NCBI GenBank assembly: GCA_002342365.1
Contig: DDPV01000019.1
Location: forward strand, 1 to 64,000
Origin: Burkholderiales bacterium UBA2459
Lineage (GTDB): Bacteria > Pseudomonadota > Gammaproteobacteria > Burkholderiales > Burkholderiaceae_E
Reading direction: 5' to 3'
Length of the DNA: 64,000 nucleotides
The notes beneath the pieces are model-generated. The model had not been told where the DNA came from, made no database searches, and saw nothing but the letters and a program-made list of their open reading frames with translations. Below, one piece after another: positions 52,460 through 60,829 of the stretch; positions within the stretch are counted from its first letter, which is position 1, and each line of letters opens with the position of its first letter. Made by a program: the position numbers and the translations under genes.

Positions 52460-55396
52460 TTATTGGCATGCTTCGCAATCCGGATTATCGACAGCGCAAA
52501 ACTGCGCACTGTCGGCCGAGGCTGCGGCCGCCGCGGACGGCGCGATCGCTGCATAGCTAAAGCCCGCTTGGCTTGCACCATCGGCTGATACCGCATTGAG
52601 TTGGCCCAGGCGATCGGTGGTTGACTTCTCAGCGCTGCTGGCTGCAAGCGTGCGCAAATAGTAGGTGGTCTTTAGCCCGCGCAACCAGGCCAGGGTGTAG
52701 GTATCGTGCAAGCGTTTGCCCGATGCGCCTGCCATGTAAATATTCAGGGACTGCGCCTGATCAATCCATTTTTGCCGCCTCGATGCCGCCTCGACCAGCC
52801 AGCTCGGTTCGATTTCAAAAGCGGTCGCATAAATCGCGCGAAGCTCAGCGGGGATCCGGTCGATACGCGCTAACGATCCGTCGAAAAACTTCAGATCCGA
52901 CACCATGACCTCATCCCACAGCCCCATGCGCTTGAGGTCGCGGACCAGGTAATCATTAACCACGGTGAACTCGCCCGACAGGTTCGACTTCACATAGAGA
53001 TTTTGAAAGGTCGGCTCGATACAGGCACTCACGCCGATGATGTTTGAAATCGTTGCCGTGGGGGCGATGGCTACGCAGTTGGAGTTGCGCATACCGTAGC
53101 GTGCAATGCGCTCACGCAAAGCCGTCCAGTCCATGCGCTCGCTTCGATCTACCTCAAGATAAGCACCACGCTCTTGAGCCAGCAGCTCAAGGCTGTCCTG
53201 CGGCAAAATCCCACGATCCCAGAGCGAGCCTTTGTAGCTTGCGTAGGCGCCACGCTCGCTGGCAAGCACTGTGGATGCCCAGTAGGCGTAAAAGCAAACC
53301 GCTTCGGTGGACTGGTCTGCAAAGGCCACAGCTTCCTCGCTCGCGTAAGGCACACGCATCAAATGCAAGCAGTCCTGGAAACCCATAATGCCCAGGCCAA
53401 CCGGACGGTGCCTGAGGTTTGAATGCCTTGCCTTGGCCACCGCGTAGTAATTGATGTCGATCACGTTATCGAGCATGCGCATCGCGGTGTGGATGGTGTT
53501 GCGCAACTTCTCATGATCGAGTTCCCAGCGGCTTTCCGACTCGCCCGGTACTTCGCGCATATGGGCCACCAGATTGACCGAACCCAAATTACAGACTGCA
53601 ATCTCCTGTTCATTGGTGTTGAGCGTGATTTCGGTACACAAATTAGAGCTATGAACCACTCCAACATGCTGCTGCGGCGAGCGCAGGTTGCAGGGATCCT
53701 TGAAGGTGATCCAGGGATGCCCGGTCTCAAAAAGCATCGAAAGCATTTTTCGCCACAACTGCACCGCCTGGACGGTCTTGTAAAGCTTGAGTTCGCCACG
53801 GGCTGCTTTTGCTTCGTAGGCGGTATAGGCTTGCTCAAAGGCCCTGCCGACTTTCTCATGCAAGTCCACACAGTCCGCTGGCGAAAACAGGGTCCAGGGG
53901 CCGTTTTCCATCACCCGCTTCATGAACAAGTCGGGGATCCAATTTGCGGTATTCATGTCGTGGGTGCGCCGACGATCGTCACCGGTGTTTTTGCGCAGCT
54001 CCAAAAACTCTTCGATATCAAGATGCCAGGTCTCAAGGTAGGCACATACCGCACCCTTGCGTTTGCCGCCTTGATTGACCGCCACGGCGGTGTCATTCAC
54101 AACCTTCAAAAACGGCACCACGCCCTGGCTCTTGCCGTTGGTACCCTTGATATGACTGCCTAAGGCTCGTACCGGCGTCCAATCGTTGCCCAGTCCGCCT
54201 GCATACTTGGCAAGCAAGGCGTTTTCCTTGATCGCTTCGTAAATGCCATCCAAATCATCGCTGACGGTGGTCAGGTAGCAGGAGGAGAGTTGCGAGCGCT
54301 GAGTACCCGAATTGAACAAGGTCGGGGTGCTGCTCATGAAATCGAAAGTCGACAAGAGCTCATAAAAGCTTATTGCTTTGGCCTCGCGGTCGATTTCATG
54401 GAGGGCGAGCCCCATGGCAACGCGCATGAAAAAAGCCTGTGGCAATTCGATGCGCCGCTCATCGATATGCAAAAAATACCGGTCATAAAGCGTTTGCAGA
54501 CCAAGGTAGCTGAATTGCTGATCGCGTTCGGCCTTCATCGCCGCGCCGAGTTGGGCCAAGTCAAAGCGCCGCAACTCTTCATTGAGCAAGCCGGCCTCGA
54601 TCCCGCGTTTGATGAACTGCGGGAAGTACTCGGCATAGCGCTGATGCATGTGCGCTTGGCTGACAATCTCCCCAAGCACTTCTTTGCGAATTGTGTGAAG
54701 CAAGAGTCTTGCGGTCACCTGACTGTAGGCGGGATCCTTTTCAATCAGCGAGCGTGCCGACAAAATGGCCGATTTGAAGACCTCGTCCAAGGGCACGCCG
54801 TCGTAGAGGTTTTTGACGGTTTCATCGAGCACCGCATCCACGCTCACGACCTCGGTGAGCCCATCGCAAGCCGAGGCGATCACCGAGCGCAGGTCTTCCA
54901 TGTCAAGCGGCATGCTGTGACCGGCATCGGTCACCTGCAGGCTTGATACCGGAGCATGGCTAGACTCGCCCTTGGCTGCGCGTTCTTGGGCTCGGCGCTC
55001 ACGATAAAGCACGTAAGCGCGGGCGACCTCGTGTTCGCCTGAGCGCATCAGGGCGAGTTCGACGTGATCCTGTACGTCTTCGATATGGAAGGTTCCACCG
55101 CCCGGTTTGCCGCGGGTGAGCGCCTGCACGACGTTGTGGGTGAGGTCTTCAACCAGTTCGCGGATTCGTGCCGACGCTGCGCCCTGCCCCCCGTTAATCG
55201 CCAAAAAAGCTTTCGTCATCGCGACCGATATCTTCACCGGTTCAAAAGCAACCACCGAGCCGTTGCGCCGGATGAGTTTGAAATCGTTCAACCCCGGATG
55301 AATCGCCAAAGCCCCAGGCGCTGATGACGCAGCCGCCATCGCGCCGGGATACGGTGCTGCGGCCTGCTTGGCTTGGGGTTGAGGGCTTTGCTGCAT
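52460..55396 (-). CDS. nrdA: Class I ribonucleotide reductase large subunit NrdA
   Basis: Catalytic subunit that reduces ribonucleoside diphosphates. The 978 aa are long compared with E. coli (761). An N-terminal ATP-cone (VVAFEPVKISVAMTKAFLA) gives dATP feedback, and the start is extended by about 35 low-complexity residues. Active-site blocks are SSCYLTTVSDDLDGIY, HSSNLCTEI (near residue 580), VCNLGSVNL and IAPTATISNIIGVS. The C-terminal cysteines in FCAVDNPDCEACQ relay electrons. GGAGGAACACC before the ATG is a strong ribosome-binding site. NrdR boxes and a promoter lie 120-190 bp upstream. Confidence 0.96.
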   Translation of the reverse strand: MQQSPQPQAKQAAAPYPGAMAAASSAPGALAIHPGLNDFKLIRRNGSVVAFEPVKISVAMTKAFLAINGGQGAASARIRELVEDLTHNVVQALTRGKPGGGTFHIEDVQDHVELALMRSGEHEVARAYVLYRERRAQERAAKGESSHAPVSSLQVTDAGHSMPLDMEDLRSVIASACDGLTEVVSVDAVLDETVKNLYDGVPLDEVFKSAILSARSLIEKDPAYSQVTARLLLHTIRKEVLGEIVSQAHMHQRYAEYFPQFIKRGIEAGLLNEELRRFDLAQLGAAMKAERDQQFSYLGLQTLYDRYFLHIDERRIELPQAFFMRVAMGLALHEIDREAKAISFYELLSTFDFMSSTPTLFNSGTQRSQLSSCYLTTVSDDLDGIYEAIKENALLAKYAGGLGNDWTPVRALGSHIKGTNGKSQGVVPFLKVVNDTAVAVNQGGKRKGAVCAYLETWHLDIEEFLELRKNTGDDRRRTHDMNTANWIPDLFMKRVMENGPWTLFSPADCVDLHEKVGRAFEQAYTAYEAKAARGELKLYKTVQAVQLWRKMLSMLFETGHPWITFKDPCNLRSPQQHVGVVHSSNLCTEITLNTNEQEIAVCNLGSVNLVAHMREVPGESESRWELDHEKLRNTIHTAMRMLDNVIDINYYAVAKARHSNLRHRPVGLGIMGFQDCLHLMRVPYASEEAVAFADQSTEAVCFYAYWASTVLASERGAYASYKGSLWDRGILPQDSLELLAQERGAYLEVDRSERMDWTALRERIARYGMRNSNCVAIAPTATISNIIGVSACIEPTFQNLYVKSNLSGEFTVVNDYLVRDLKRMGLWDEVMVSDLKFFDGSLARIDRIPAELRAIYATAFEIEPSWLVEAASRRQKWIDQAQSLNIYMAGASGKRLHDTYTLAWLRGLKTTYYLRTLAASSAEKSTTDRLGQLNAVSADGASQAGFSYAAIAPSAAAAASADSAQFCAVDNPDCEACQ

Positions 55397-55518
55397 GGTG
55401 TTCCTCCGGGGTGCATGGATGGGGCTTAGCGGGCGCTTTACAGCGCTCTAGGGGGCCTGATGAGGTCCTGATGTTATCGGGCCTGCATGGTTTACGGTTT
55501 CATGAATGATGCCAGAAA

Positions 55519-55534
55519 CCACTAGATGTAGTGG
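55519..55534 (-). promoter_or_regulatory. NrdR box 1 (proximal)
   Basis: CCACTAGATGTAGTGG, inside an 18-bp palindrome ACCACTA-GATG-TAGTGGT (55518-55535) whose 7-bp arms are perfect complements. It agrees with the published NrdR-box pattern (acaCtAtATaTwGtgt) at about 12 of 16 positions on the minus strand. It lies just downstream of the predicted start of the nrdA transcript. Confidence 0.8.
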
Positions 55535-55549
55535 TCCTTAGCCTCTTAG

Positions 55550-55565
55550 GCACAAATTCTAGTAT
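55550..55565 (-). promoter_or_regulatory. NrdR box 2 (distal, overlapping the -10)
   Basis: On the minus strand ATACTAGAATTTGTGC, about 11 of 16 matches to the NrdR pattern. Its centre is exactly 31 bp from that of box 1. NrdR boxes normally occur in pairs 31-32 bp apart, so the spacing supports both. It covers the TAGAAT -10. Confidence 0.72.
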
Positions 55566-55584
55566 CCACGGCTGCGCTCGGCAA
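55556..55584 (-). promoter_or_regulatory. Predicted sigma-70 promoter of nrdAB
   Basis: On the minus strand a -35 TTGCCG (55584-55579), a 17-bp spacer and a -10 TAGAAT (55561-55556, five of six to consensus). The start site would be near 55549, leaving a leader of about 150 nt. The -10 is inside NrdR box 2 and box 1 is just downstream, the expected arrangement for repression. Confidence 0.65.
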
Positions 55585-55688
55585 GCGCCGGCTAGCGGTC
55601 GAATCCTGCCGATTAACTGCGCGTTTAAAGCAAGCGCCTCTGGCCTTGGTGCGCAAAAGTGGCCATGCCGCAGGGGCTTAAGGAGAAA

Positions 55689-55712
55689 GAGCCGCCGACC
55701 GCCCCTGGGCTC
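55689..55712 (-). terminator. Weak terminator-like hairpin after the PP0621-type gene
   Basis: On the minus strand GAGCC pairs with GGCTC around a GC-rich 14-nt loop, followed by TTTCTCC. The stem is only five pairs and the T-run is short, so termination would be weak. Confidence 0.3.
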
Positions 55713-55735
55713 CGCTGTCCGGTTAGGGCGGCCGC

Positions 55736-56029
55736 TTAAGGCTTGCCGCGGGCGTGATTTTCATCGCAAAACCATTGATCTTGTTGCCTAAAAGCCAAAG
55801 ATTGCGGTGACCAGGCCCCGCAATGGGCGCAACGCACCATCGACTGCGGCGCCGCCTCTTGATCGCTGCGGCCCTTGGCCGATGCCTCAGCTTGTTCCGA
55901 GTCGGCAGCCTTTGCACGGGCATCCGGTGACTGCCTCGGATTAATCTGTTGTTGTTGCTTAAAACGCACATATCCTCGCCACAACAACCACAGCAAGCCA
56001 CCGAGCAGCGCGAAAAACAGCCAGCGCAT
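55736..56029 (-). CDS. PP0621-family small membrane protein with Cys-rich C-terminus
   Basis: A 97-aa protein with an N-terminal membrane helix (WLFFALLGGLLWLLWRGYV), a charged alanine-rich linker and a putative metal-binding end CAHCGAW...WFCDENH, giving C-x2-C...C-x3-H. This matches the PP0621 family that often sits beside YpjD/CcsA-like genes. It starts 53 bp after ypjD on the same strand, so they are likely co-transcribed. Another frame over the same bases (55723-56001) lacks the family pattern and is rejected. Function unknown; a link to haem or envelope processes is only suggested by the neighbour. Confidence 0.82.
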   Translation of the reverse strand: MRWLFFALLGGLLWLLWRGYVRFKQQQQINPRQSPDARAKAADSEQAEASAKGRSDQEAAPQSMVRCAHCGAWSPQSLAFRQQDQWFCDENHARGKP

Positions 56030-56082
56030 CTCAGGCTCTGCGCATGGCCGGGCCCCGTAAGCCCGAAGCGATCGGTCGATGT

Positions 56083-56919
56083 CTAGGCGCCCGATACACG
56101 CTTGAGGATCACTTCAAGCACAAAGCGGCTACCCACGTAGGCAAGCAGCAAGACGAAAAAAGCAAGCAAGGTGGCCCGCGCTGCAGCAGCGCCCCGCCAG
56201 CCGCGATACCGATGCCCCCACAGCAGCAGCCCGTAGACAGCCCAAGACAGCAGGGTCAACACCGACTTGTGGTCAAAGCGCATGGCCTGCCCAAAGACTT
56301 CTTCTGAAAACAGCACACCGCTGATCAAGGTGATCGTGAGCAGGACAAAACCGATGCTCAGGTAGCGAAAAAGCATGCGCTCCATCGCCATCAAGGGCGG
56401 GAGCTGATCGAACAAGCCATCCTCAAGCAAACGGCCATGGCGCGCTTGCAGCGTTCGAGCCTGGATAAGGATGAAGGCTGCAAGCGTTGCAGCAAGCAAA
56501 AACACCCCATAAGCCAAGGTACCGATGAGCAAATGCGGCACAAAGAGCACCGAGACCGGGCCCTGAAACAAGTGACCGACAAAAAACCAGGGCAAAACCA
56601 GCGTGACTGCAGCCACCGGCGCCACGACGCTTGCCGCACCCTCCAGACGACTTCGTCTCGCCTCCCAGACCAGCACCACCAGGGCTAGCCAGAGGGTCGC
56701 CGAAAGCGCTGAGGCAAAGCCGTAGCGCAAGCCCTCGAGCGCGACGATTTGGCTTGCAAGCACCGGACCGTGTATCGCTAAAGCGACGGCGAGCACCATC
56801 AGGCCCTTGGGGTCCCGGCGACGGATCAGGAAGCTCGCAATCAAATAACTCGCTGCCGCGGCGATCGTGAGCCAGCCCTGCCAATGGGCCAAAAAAGGAA
56901 GTTGAGATGCCATAGCCAT
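56083..56919 (-). CDS. ypjD: YpjD/CcsA-like inner-membrane protein (cytochrome c assembly family)
   Basis: The 278-aa membrane protein has about eight hydrophobic segments. The conserved core is FVPHLLIGTLAYGVFLLAATLA and MERMLFRYLSIGFVLLTITLISGVLFSEEVFG, ending FDHKSVLTLLSWAVYGLLLWGHRYRGWRG, which carries family histidines but not the WGxFWxWD motif of true haem lyases. I start at ATG 56919 (MAMASQLPFLAHWQGW); the frame to 57015 would overlap ffh. It is divergent from ffh, as in many proteobacteria. Confidence 0.9.
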   Translation of the reverse strand: MAMASQLPFLAHWQGWLTIAAAASYLIASFLIRRRDPKGLMVLAVALAIHGPVLASQIVALEGLRYGFASALSATLWLALVVLVWEARRSRLEGAASVVAPVAAVTLVLPWFFVGHLFQGPVSVLFVPHLLIGTLAYGVFLLAATLAAFILIQARTLQARHGRLLEDGLFDQLPPLMAMERMLFRYLSIGFVLLTITLISGVLFSEEVFGQAMRFDHKSVLTLLSWAVYGLLLWGHRYRGWRGAAAARATLLAFFVLLLAYVGSRFVLEVILKRVSGA

Positions 56920-56996
56920 GCCAGAGTGCCGGCCAGACCGTAAGCGGTCCGGCCTGCGGTAAAGTGTAGAGCACGAATCCCTAAGCGTCTTACAGC

Positions 56997-58433
56997 ATGC
57001 TCGAAAACCTATCACAACGCCTGGCCAAGGTCGTCAAGACGATTCGCGGCGAAGCGCGGCTCACCGAATCCAACACGCAAGAGATGTTGCGCGAAATCCG
57101 TCTTGCGCTGCTCGAGGCCGATGTGGCCTTGAGCGTGGTGCGTGATTTCATCGCCAAGGTCAAAGAACGCGCCATGGGCCAGGAGGTGATGGCAAGTCTT
57201 ACCCCTGGACAGGCTCTGGTGGGCGTGGTGCACGATGCACTGGTCGAATTGATGGGCGGCAAAGGCGATGCGGCAAAACTGAATTTAGCCACCCAGCCAC
57301 CAGCGGTCATTTTGCTGGCGGGTTTGCAAGGCGCCGGGAAAACCACCACCGCCGGCAAGCTGGCCAAGTGGCTCGCCGAGCAGCACAAGAAAAAGGTCCT
57401 GACGGTCTCTTGCGATGTTTACAGGCCGGCAGCGATTGAACAATTGCGGCTGGTCAGCGAACAAGTGGGTGCTGACTACTTTGCCTCGCTACCGAGCGAA
57501 AAACCCGAAGTAATCGCACAAAACGCATTGCACTGGGCACGCACGCATTTTCATGATGTGCTGATTGTGGATACCGCCGGGCGGCTTGGCATCGACGAAG
57601 CGATGATGGCCGAAATCAGCGCGCTTTCTCAGCAACTCAAGCCGATTGAAACACTCTTTGTGGTCGATGCGATGCAAGGCCAGGATGCGGTCAACACCGC
57701 CAAGGCCTTTGGTGAAGCGCTTGCCTTGACCGGCGTGATTCTCACCAAACTGGACGGTGACTCGCGCGGTGGAGCAGCCTTGTCGGTGAAGGCCATTACC
57801 GGACGGCCGATCAAGTTCGTTGGCGTCAGCGAAAAACCCGATGGCCTGCAGGCCTTCGACGCTGAGCGCATGTCCAATCGGATGCTCGGCATGGGCGATA
57901 TTGTGGCGCTGGTTGAACAAGCGCGCGCGGCAATCGATGAGGACAGCGCCAAAGCACTGGCCGATAAGCTCAAGTCGGGCGCACGTTTTGATCTGGAGGA
58001 TTACCTCGGTCAGTTGATGCAAATGCGCAAAATGGGCGGCCTTTCCACCTTGCTCGATAAGCTGCCCGCCGCGATGCAGGCCGCAGCCGGCAAGACCGAC
58101 ATGAACAAGGCCGAGCGCGAACTCAAGCGCACCCAGGGCATTATTCACGCGATGACCGCCTTGGAGCGCGCCAAGCCTGAACTGATCAAGGCCTCACGCA
58201 AACGCCGCATCGCCGCAGGCGCAGGCGTGCAGGTTCAGGAGGTCAATCGGATGCTTGCGCAGTTTGAGCAAATGCAGGCGATGATGAAAAAAATGCAAAA
58301 GGGCGGCATGGGAAAGCTGATGCGCAGCCTTGGCGGTATGGCTGGCATGGGCAAAGGCATGCCCGGCGGCATGGGCGGCGGATTTCCGATGCCGCCATCA
58401 GCCGGATTGGGTAAACGCGGCCGATCAGGCTAG
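56997..58433 (+). CDS. ffh: Signal recognition particle protein Ffh
   Basis: SRP54 GTPase that binds 4.5S RNA and signal sequences for co-translational targeting. It has 478 aa: the N domain, then G1 GLQGAGKTTTAGKLA (near residue 107), SCDVYRPAAIEQL, DTAGRLGIDE, TKLDGDSRGGAAL, and the methionine-rich M domain with a glycine/methionine tail (MKKMQKGGMGKLM to GMPGGMGGG). The 4.5S RNA gene is not in the window. The stop codon shares CTAG with the convergent proS stop. Confidence 0.97.
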   Translation: MLENLSQRLAKVVKTIRGEARLTESNTQEMLREIRLALLEADVALSVVRDFIAKVKERAMGQEVMASLTPGQALVGVVHDALVELMGGKGDAAKLNLATQPPAVILLAGLQGAGKTTTAGKLAKWLAEQHKKKVLTVSCDVYRPAAIEQLRLVSEQVGADYFASLPSEKPEVIAQNALHWARTHFHDVLIVDTAGRLGIDEAMMAEISALSQQLKPIETLFVVDAMQGQDAVNTAKAFGEALALTGVILTKLDGDSRGGAALSVKAITGRPIKFVGVSEKPDGLQAFDAERMSNRMLGMGDIVALVEQARAAIDEDSAKALADKLKSGARFDLEDYLGQLMQMRKMGGLSTLLDKLPAAMQAAAGKTDMNKAERELKRTQGIIHAMTALERAKPELIKASRKRRIAAGAGVQVQEVNRMLAQFEQMQAMMKKMQKGGMGKLMRSLGGMAGMGKGMPGGMGGGFPMPPSAGLGKRGRSG

Positions 58434-60166
58434 GCGGCGAGTCGCTCGGTAAGAACCGCAACGAGCGATTCGATGGACAGCGTCTCGGTGTGCAGACCGC
58501 GCCGGGCTGTGAGCTCAAGCAGGCCCTGCGCCAGGCCACGATCGCCGACCGTCACCCGCCAGGGCACACCGATCAGCTCCCAGTCGGCAAACATCACCCC
58601 GGGCCGCAAATCGCGGTCATCAAGGATCACATCGACCCCGGCCTCTTGCAGGCGTCGATAAAGCGCGTCGCTTGCCTCGCGCACCGCCTGCGACTTGGCC
58701 AGACCTAGCGCCACAATCACCACACGAAAGGGCGCAATCCGCTCCGGCCAGATGATCCCGCGTTCGTCGTGGTTTTGCTCCACCGCAGCGCCAAGCAAGC
58801 GTGTGACACCGATCCCGTAGCATCCCATTTCCATGAGCTTTTTGCTGCCATCTTCATCGACAAAGCTTGCTTGCATCGGTTCAGCGTAGCGCGTGCCAAG
58901 GTAAAACACATGGCCGACTTCGATCCCGCGGCACAGCATCAGTCGTCCCTTGCCATCAGGCGAAGGATCGCCTTCGCGCACATTTCTCAGATCGGCAAGC
59001 ATCGGTTCGGGCAGATCGCGGCCCCAATTTACGCCGGTCAAGTGAAAGCCTGCCTGGTTTGCGCCACAAACAAAATCGCTCATCCTTCCAACCGTGTGAT
59101 CAGCGATCAGCTTGACCGGCTTTAAGGTATTGATCGGGCCGAGGTAGCCCGGTTCACAGCCGAAATGGGACACAATCTCAGCCTCGCTTGCAAAACGAAA
59201 ACCTGACAAGCCCGGCAGCTTGCCGGCTTTCACTTCGTTCAGGTCGTGATCGCCGCGCAGCAGCAAGAGATAAATCTCGGCTTGGGCGCTTTCGCCCTCA
59301 AGCTCCGAATCGACGGCCAGCACCAAAGACTTGACCGTCTTTTGCAAGGCAAGCTTTAAGTAGGCCGCCACATCTTCGCATCGCGACTGGCCAGGCGTGG
59401 CCACCGCCTGCATCGGCTCGCTGGCAAGTGCGCGTTCGTCGAGCAAAGGAAGCGCCTGGGCCAGTTCTACATTGGCGGCGTAATCGGAATCGGGACAGTA
59501 AGCGATCACATCCTCGCCGGTTTGCGCAATCACCTGAAACTCGTGACTGGCTGAACCCCCGATGGCACCGGTATCGGCCGCCACCGCACGAAAGCTCAGG
59601 CCCAATCGGGTGAAGATGCGCTGATAAGCATCAAACATGATCTGATACGAGGCGAGCGCCGCCTTGCGATCCCTATCAAAGGAGTAGGCATCTTTCATCG
59701 TGAACTCGCGACCTCGCATCAGCCCGAAACGCGGTCGGCGTTCGTCGCGAAACTTGGTTTGAATGTGATAAAAATTTTTGGGTAAATCGCGATAACTGCG
59801 CAGCTCCGCCCGAGCAATATCCGTAATCACCTCCTCAGAGGTCGGCTGGATCAAGAAATCGCGATCATTGCGATCCTTCAAGCGCAAGAGCTCCGGCCCA
59901 TACTTTTGCCAGCGTTGCGATTCCATCCATAACTCGGCTGGTTGCACAATCGGCATCAGCAACTCGATCGCCCCGGCGGCATCCATTTCCTGGCGAACGA
60001 TCGCTTCAATTTTGCGAATCACCCGCAAACCCATCGGCATATAGTTATAAATTCCGCCAGCGAGCTTGCGGATCATCCCAGCGCGCGTCATCAGTTGATG
60101 GCTGATGACTTCGGCATCGGACGGCGCGTCGCGCAGGGTGGCGATATGAAACTGGCTGGCTTTCAT
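58430..60166 (-). CDS. proS: Prolyl-tRNA synthetase, bacterial type with editing domain
   Basis: Charges tRNA-Pro. The 578 aa follow the class II plan: motif 1 at MRAGMIRKLAGGIYNYMPMGLRV-like residues 27-50, motif 2 FRDERRPRFGLMRGREFTMKDAYSF, the INS editing domain in the middle (SLVLAVDSELEGESAQAEI onward), motif 3 CYGIGVTRLLGA, and the anticodon domain. ATG at 60166 gives the canonical MKASQFHIATLRDAPSDAEVISH start; the frame to 60289 is rejected. Divergent from rppH. Confidence 0.97.
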   Translation of the reverse strand: MKASQFHIATLRDAPSDAEVISHQLMTRAGMIRKLAGGIYNYMPMGLRVIRKIEAIVRQEMDAAGAIELLMPIVQPAELWMESQRWQKYGPELLRLKDRNDRDFLIQPTSEEVITDIARAELRSYRDLPKNFYHIQTKFRDERRPRFGLMRGREFTMKDAYSFDRDRKAALASYQIMFDAYQRIFTRLGLSFRAVAADTGAIGGSASHEFQVIAQTGEDVIAYCPDSDYAANVELAQALPLLDERALASEPMQAVATPGQSRCEDVAAYLKLALQKTVKSLVLAVDSELEGESAQAEIYLLLLRGDHDLNEVKAGKLPGLSGFRFASEAEIVSHFGCEPGYLGPINTLKPVKLIADHTVGRMSDFVCGANQAGFHLTGVNWGRDLPEPMLADLRNVREGDPSPDGKGRLMLCRGIEVGHVFYLGTRYAEPMQASFVDEDGSKKLMEMGCYGIGVTRLLGAAVEQNHDERGIIWPERIAPFRVVIVALGLAKSQAVREASDALYRRLQEAGVDVILDDRDLRPGVMFADWELIGVPWRVTVGDRGLAQGLLELTARRGLHTETLSIESLVAVLTERLAA

Positions 60167-60262
60167 GCATGGGTTCTCACGAGGTGCGCCGCAAAGGGCT
60201 GGGGACTGCGTTGACTTGACCGTTTGCGAATCCCGAACGTATTCAGTTGCGGAGTCGATGGC

Positions 60263-60268
60263 TATAAT
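60263..60268 (+). promoter_or_regulatory. Consensus -10 hexamer upstream of rppH
   Basis: A perfect TATAAT 32 bp before the rppH ATG, in the 134-bp divergent proS-rppH region. No strong -35 is found at 16-18 bp. It would give a leader of about 26 nt. Confidence 0.45.
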
Positions 60269-60300
60269 CACTTGCATTCTAAGGGACAAGGCCAGTCGAC

Positions 60301-60819
60301 ATGCTGGACAAAGACGGCTACCGCCCCAACGTCGGCATCATCCTGCTGAACCGGCGTAACGAGGTGTTTTGGGGCAAGCGCATCCGCGAACATTCGTGGC
60401 AATTTCCGCAGGGTGGCATCAAGCGCGGTGAATCGCCTGAGCAGGCCATGTTTCGCGAACTCGAAGAGGAGGTCGGTCTTCGTCCTGACCACGTGCGTAT
60501 CATCGCCCGCACCCGGGACTGGCTTCGATACGAAGTGCCAGAGAATTGGGTCAGGCGTGAGTGGCGAGGCCACTACCGTGGTCAAAAACAAATCTGGTAT
60601 TTGCTCAGGCTTGTCGGTCGCGACAGCGATATTCAGCTTCGTGCCTCGCAACACCCGGAGTTTGACGCCTGGCGCTGGAACCAGTACTGGGTTCCGCTCG
60701 AATCGGTGATCGAATTCAAGCGCGACGTTTATCGGTTGGCGCTGATCGAACTGTCAAAACATATTCAGCGCCGCAAAAACGCGACCCAGACTCAGACCAA
60801 GGCGCAAGCAGAGCCTTGA
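60301..60819 (+). CDS. rppH: RNA pyrophosphohydrolase RppH
   Basis: Nudix enzyme that removes pyrophosphate from mRNA 5' ends to start decay. It has 172 aa; the Nudix box runs from G38 to L60 (GGIKRGESPEQAMFRELEEE then VGL) and is complete. The N-terminus MLDKDGYRPNVGIILLN and YEVPENWVRREW, GQKQIWYLLRL, EFDAWRWNQYW match RppH closely. A perfect TATAAT lies 32 bp upstream of the ATG. proS-rppH divergence is conserved in betaproteobacteria. Confidence 0.96.
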   Translation: MLDKDGYRPNVGIILLNRRNEVFWGKRIREHSWQFPQGGIKRGESPEQAMFRELEEEVGLRPDHVRIIARTRDWLRYEVPENWVRREWRGHYRGQKQIWYLLRLVGRDSDIQLRASQHPEFDAWRWNQYWVPLESVIEFKRDVYRLALIELSKHIQRRKNATQTQTKAQAEP

Positions 60820-60829
60820 AGCGCAGGGC

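Larger units (their letters stand above)
55397..55735. other. Intergenic region upstream of nrdA (339 bp, no gene seen)
   Basis: I find no convincing coding frame or RNA gene here. It holds the nrdA ribosome-binding site and a predicted leader of about 150 nt (55397-55549), two NrdR-like boxes and a promoter (55519-55584), and, near the PP0621 end, a weak hairpin at 55689-55712. The segment 55590-55690 has no recognisable feature; a GGTCGAATCCTGCC stretch at 55597-55610 resembles a tRNA T-arm but no tRNA can be folded around it. Confidence 0.7.

Noticed and set aside
55590..55620. tRNA-like T-arm (GGTCGAATCCTGCC)
   Set aside because: No acceptor stem, D-arm or anticodon arm can be folded around it and the TTC of the T-loop is incomplete; most likely chance.
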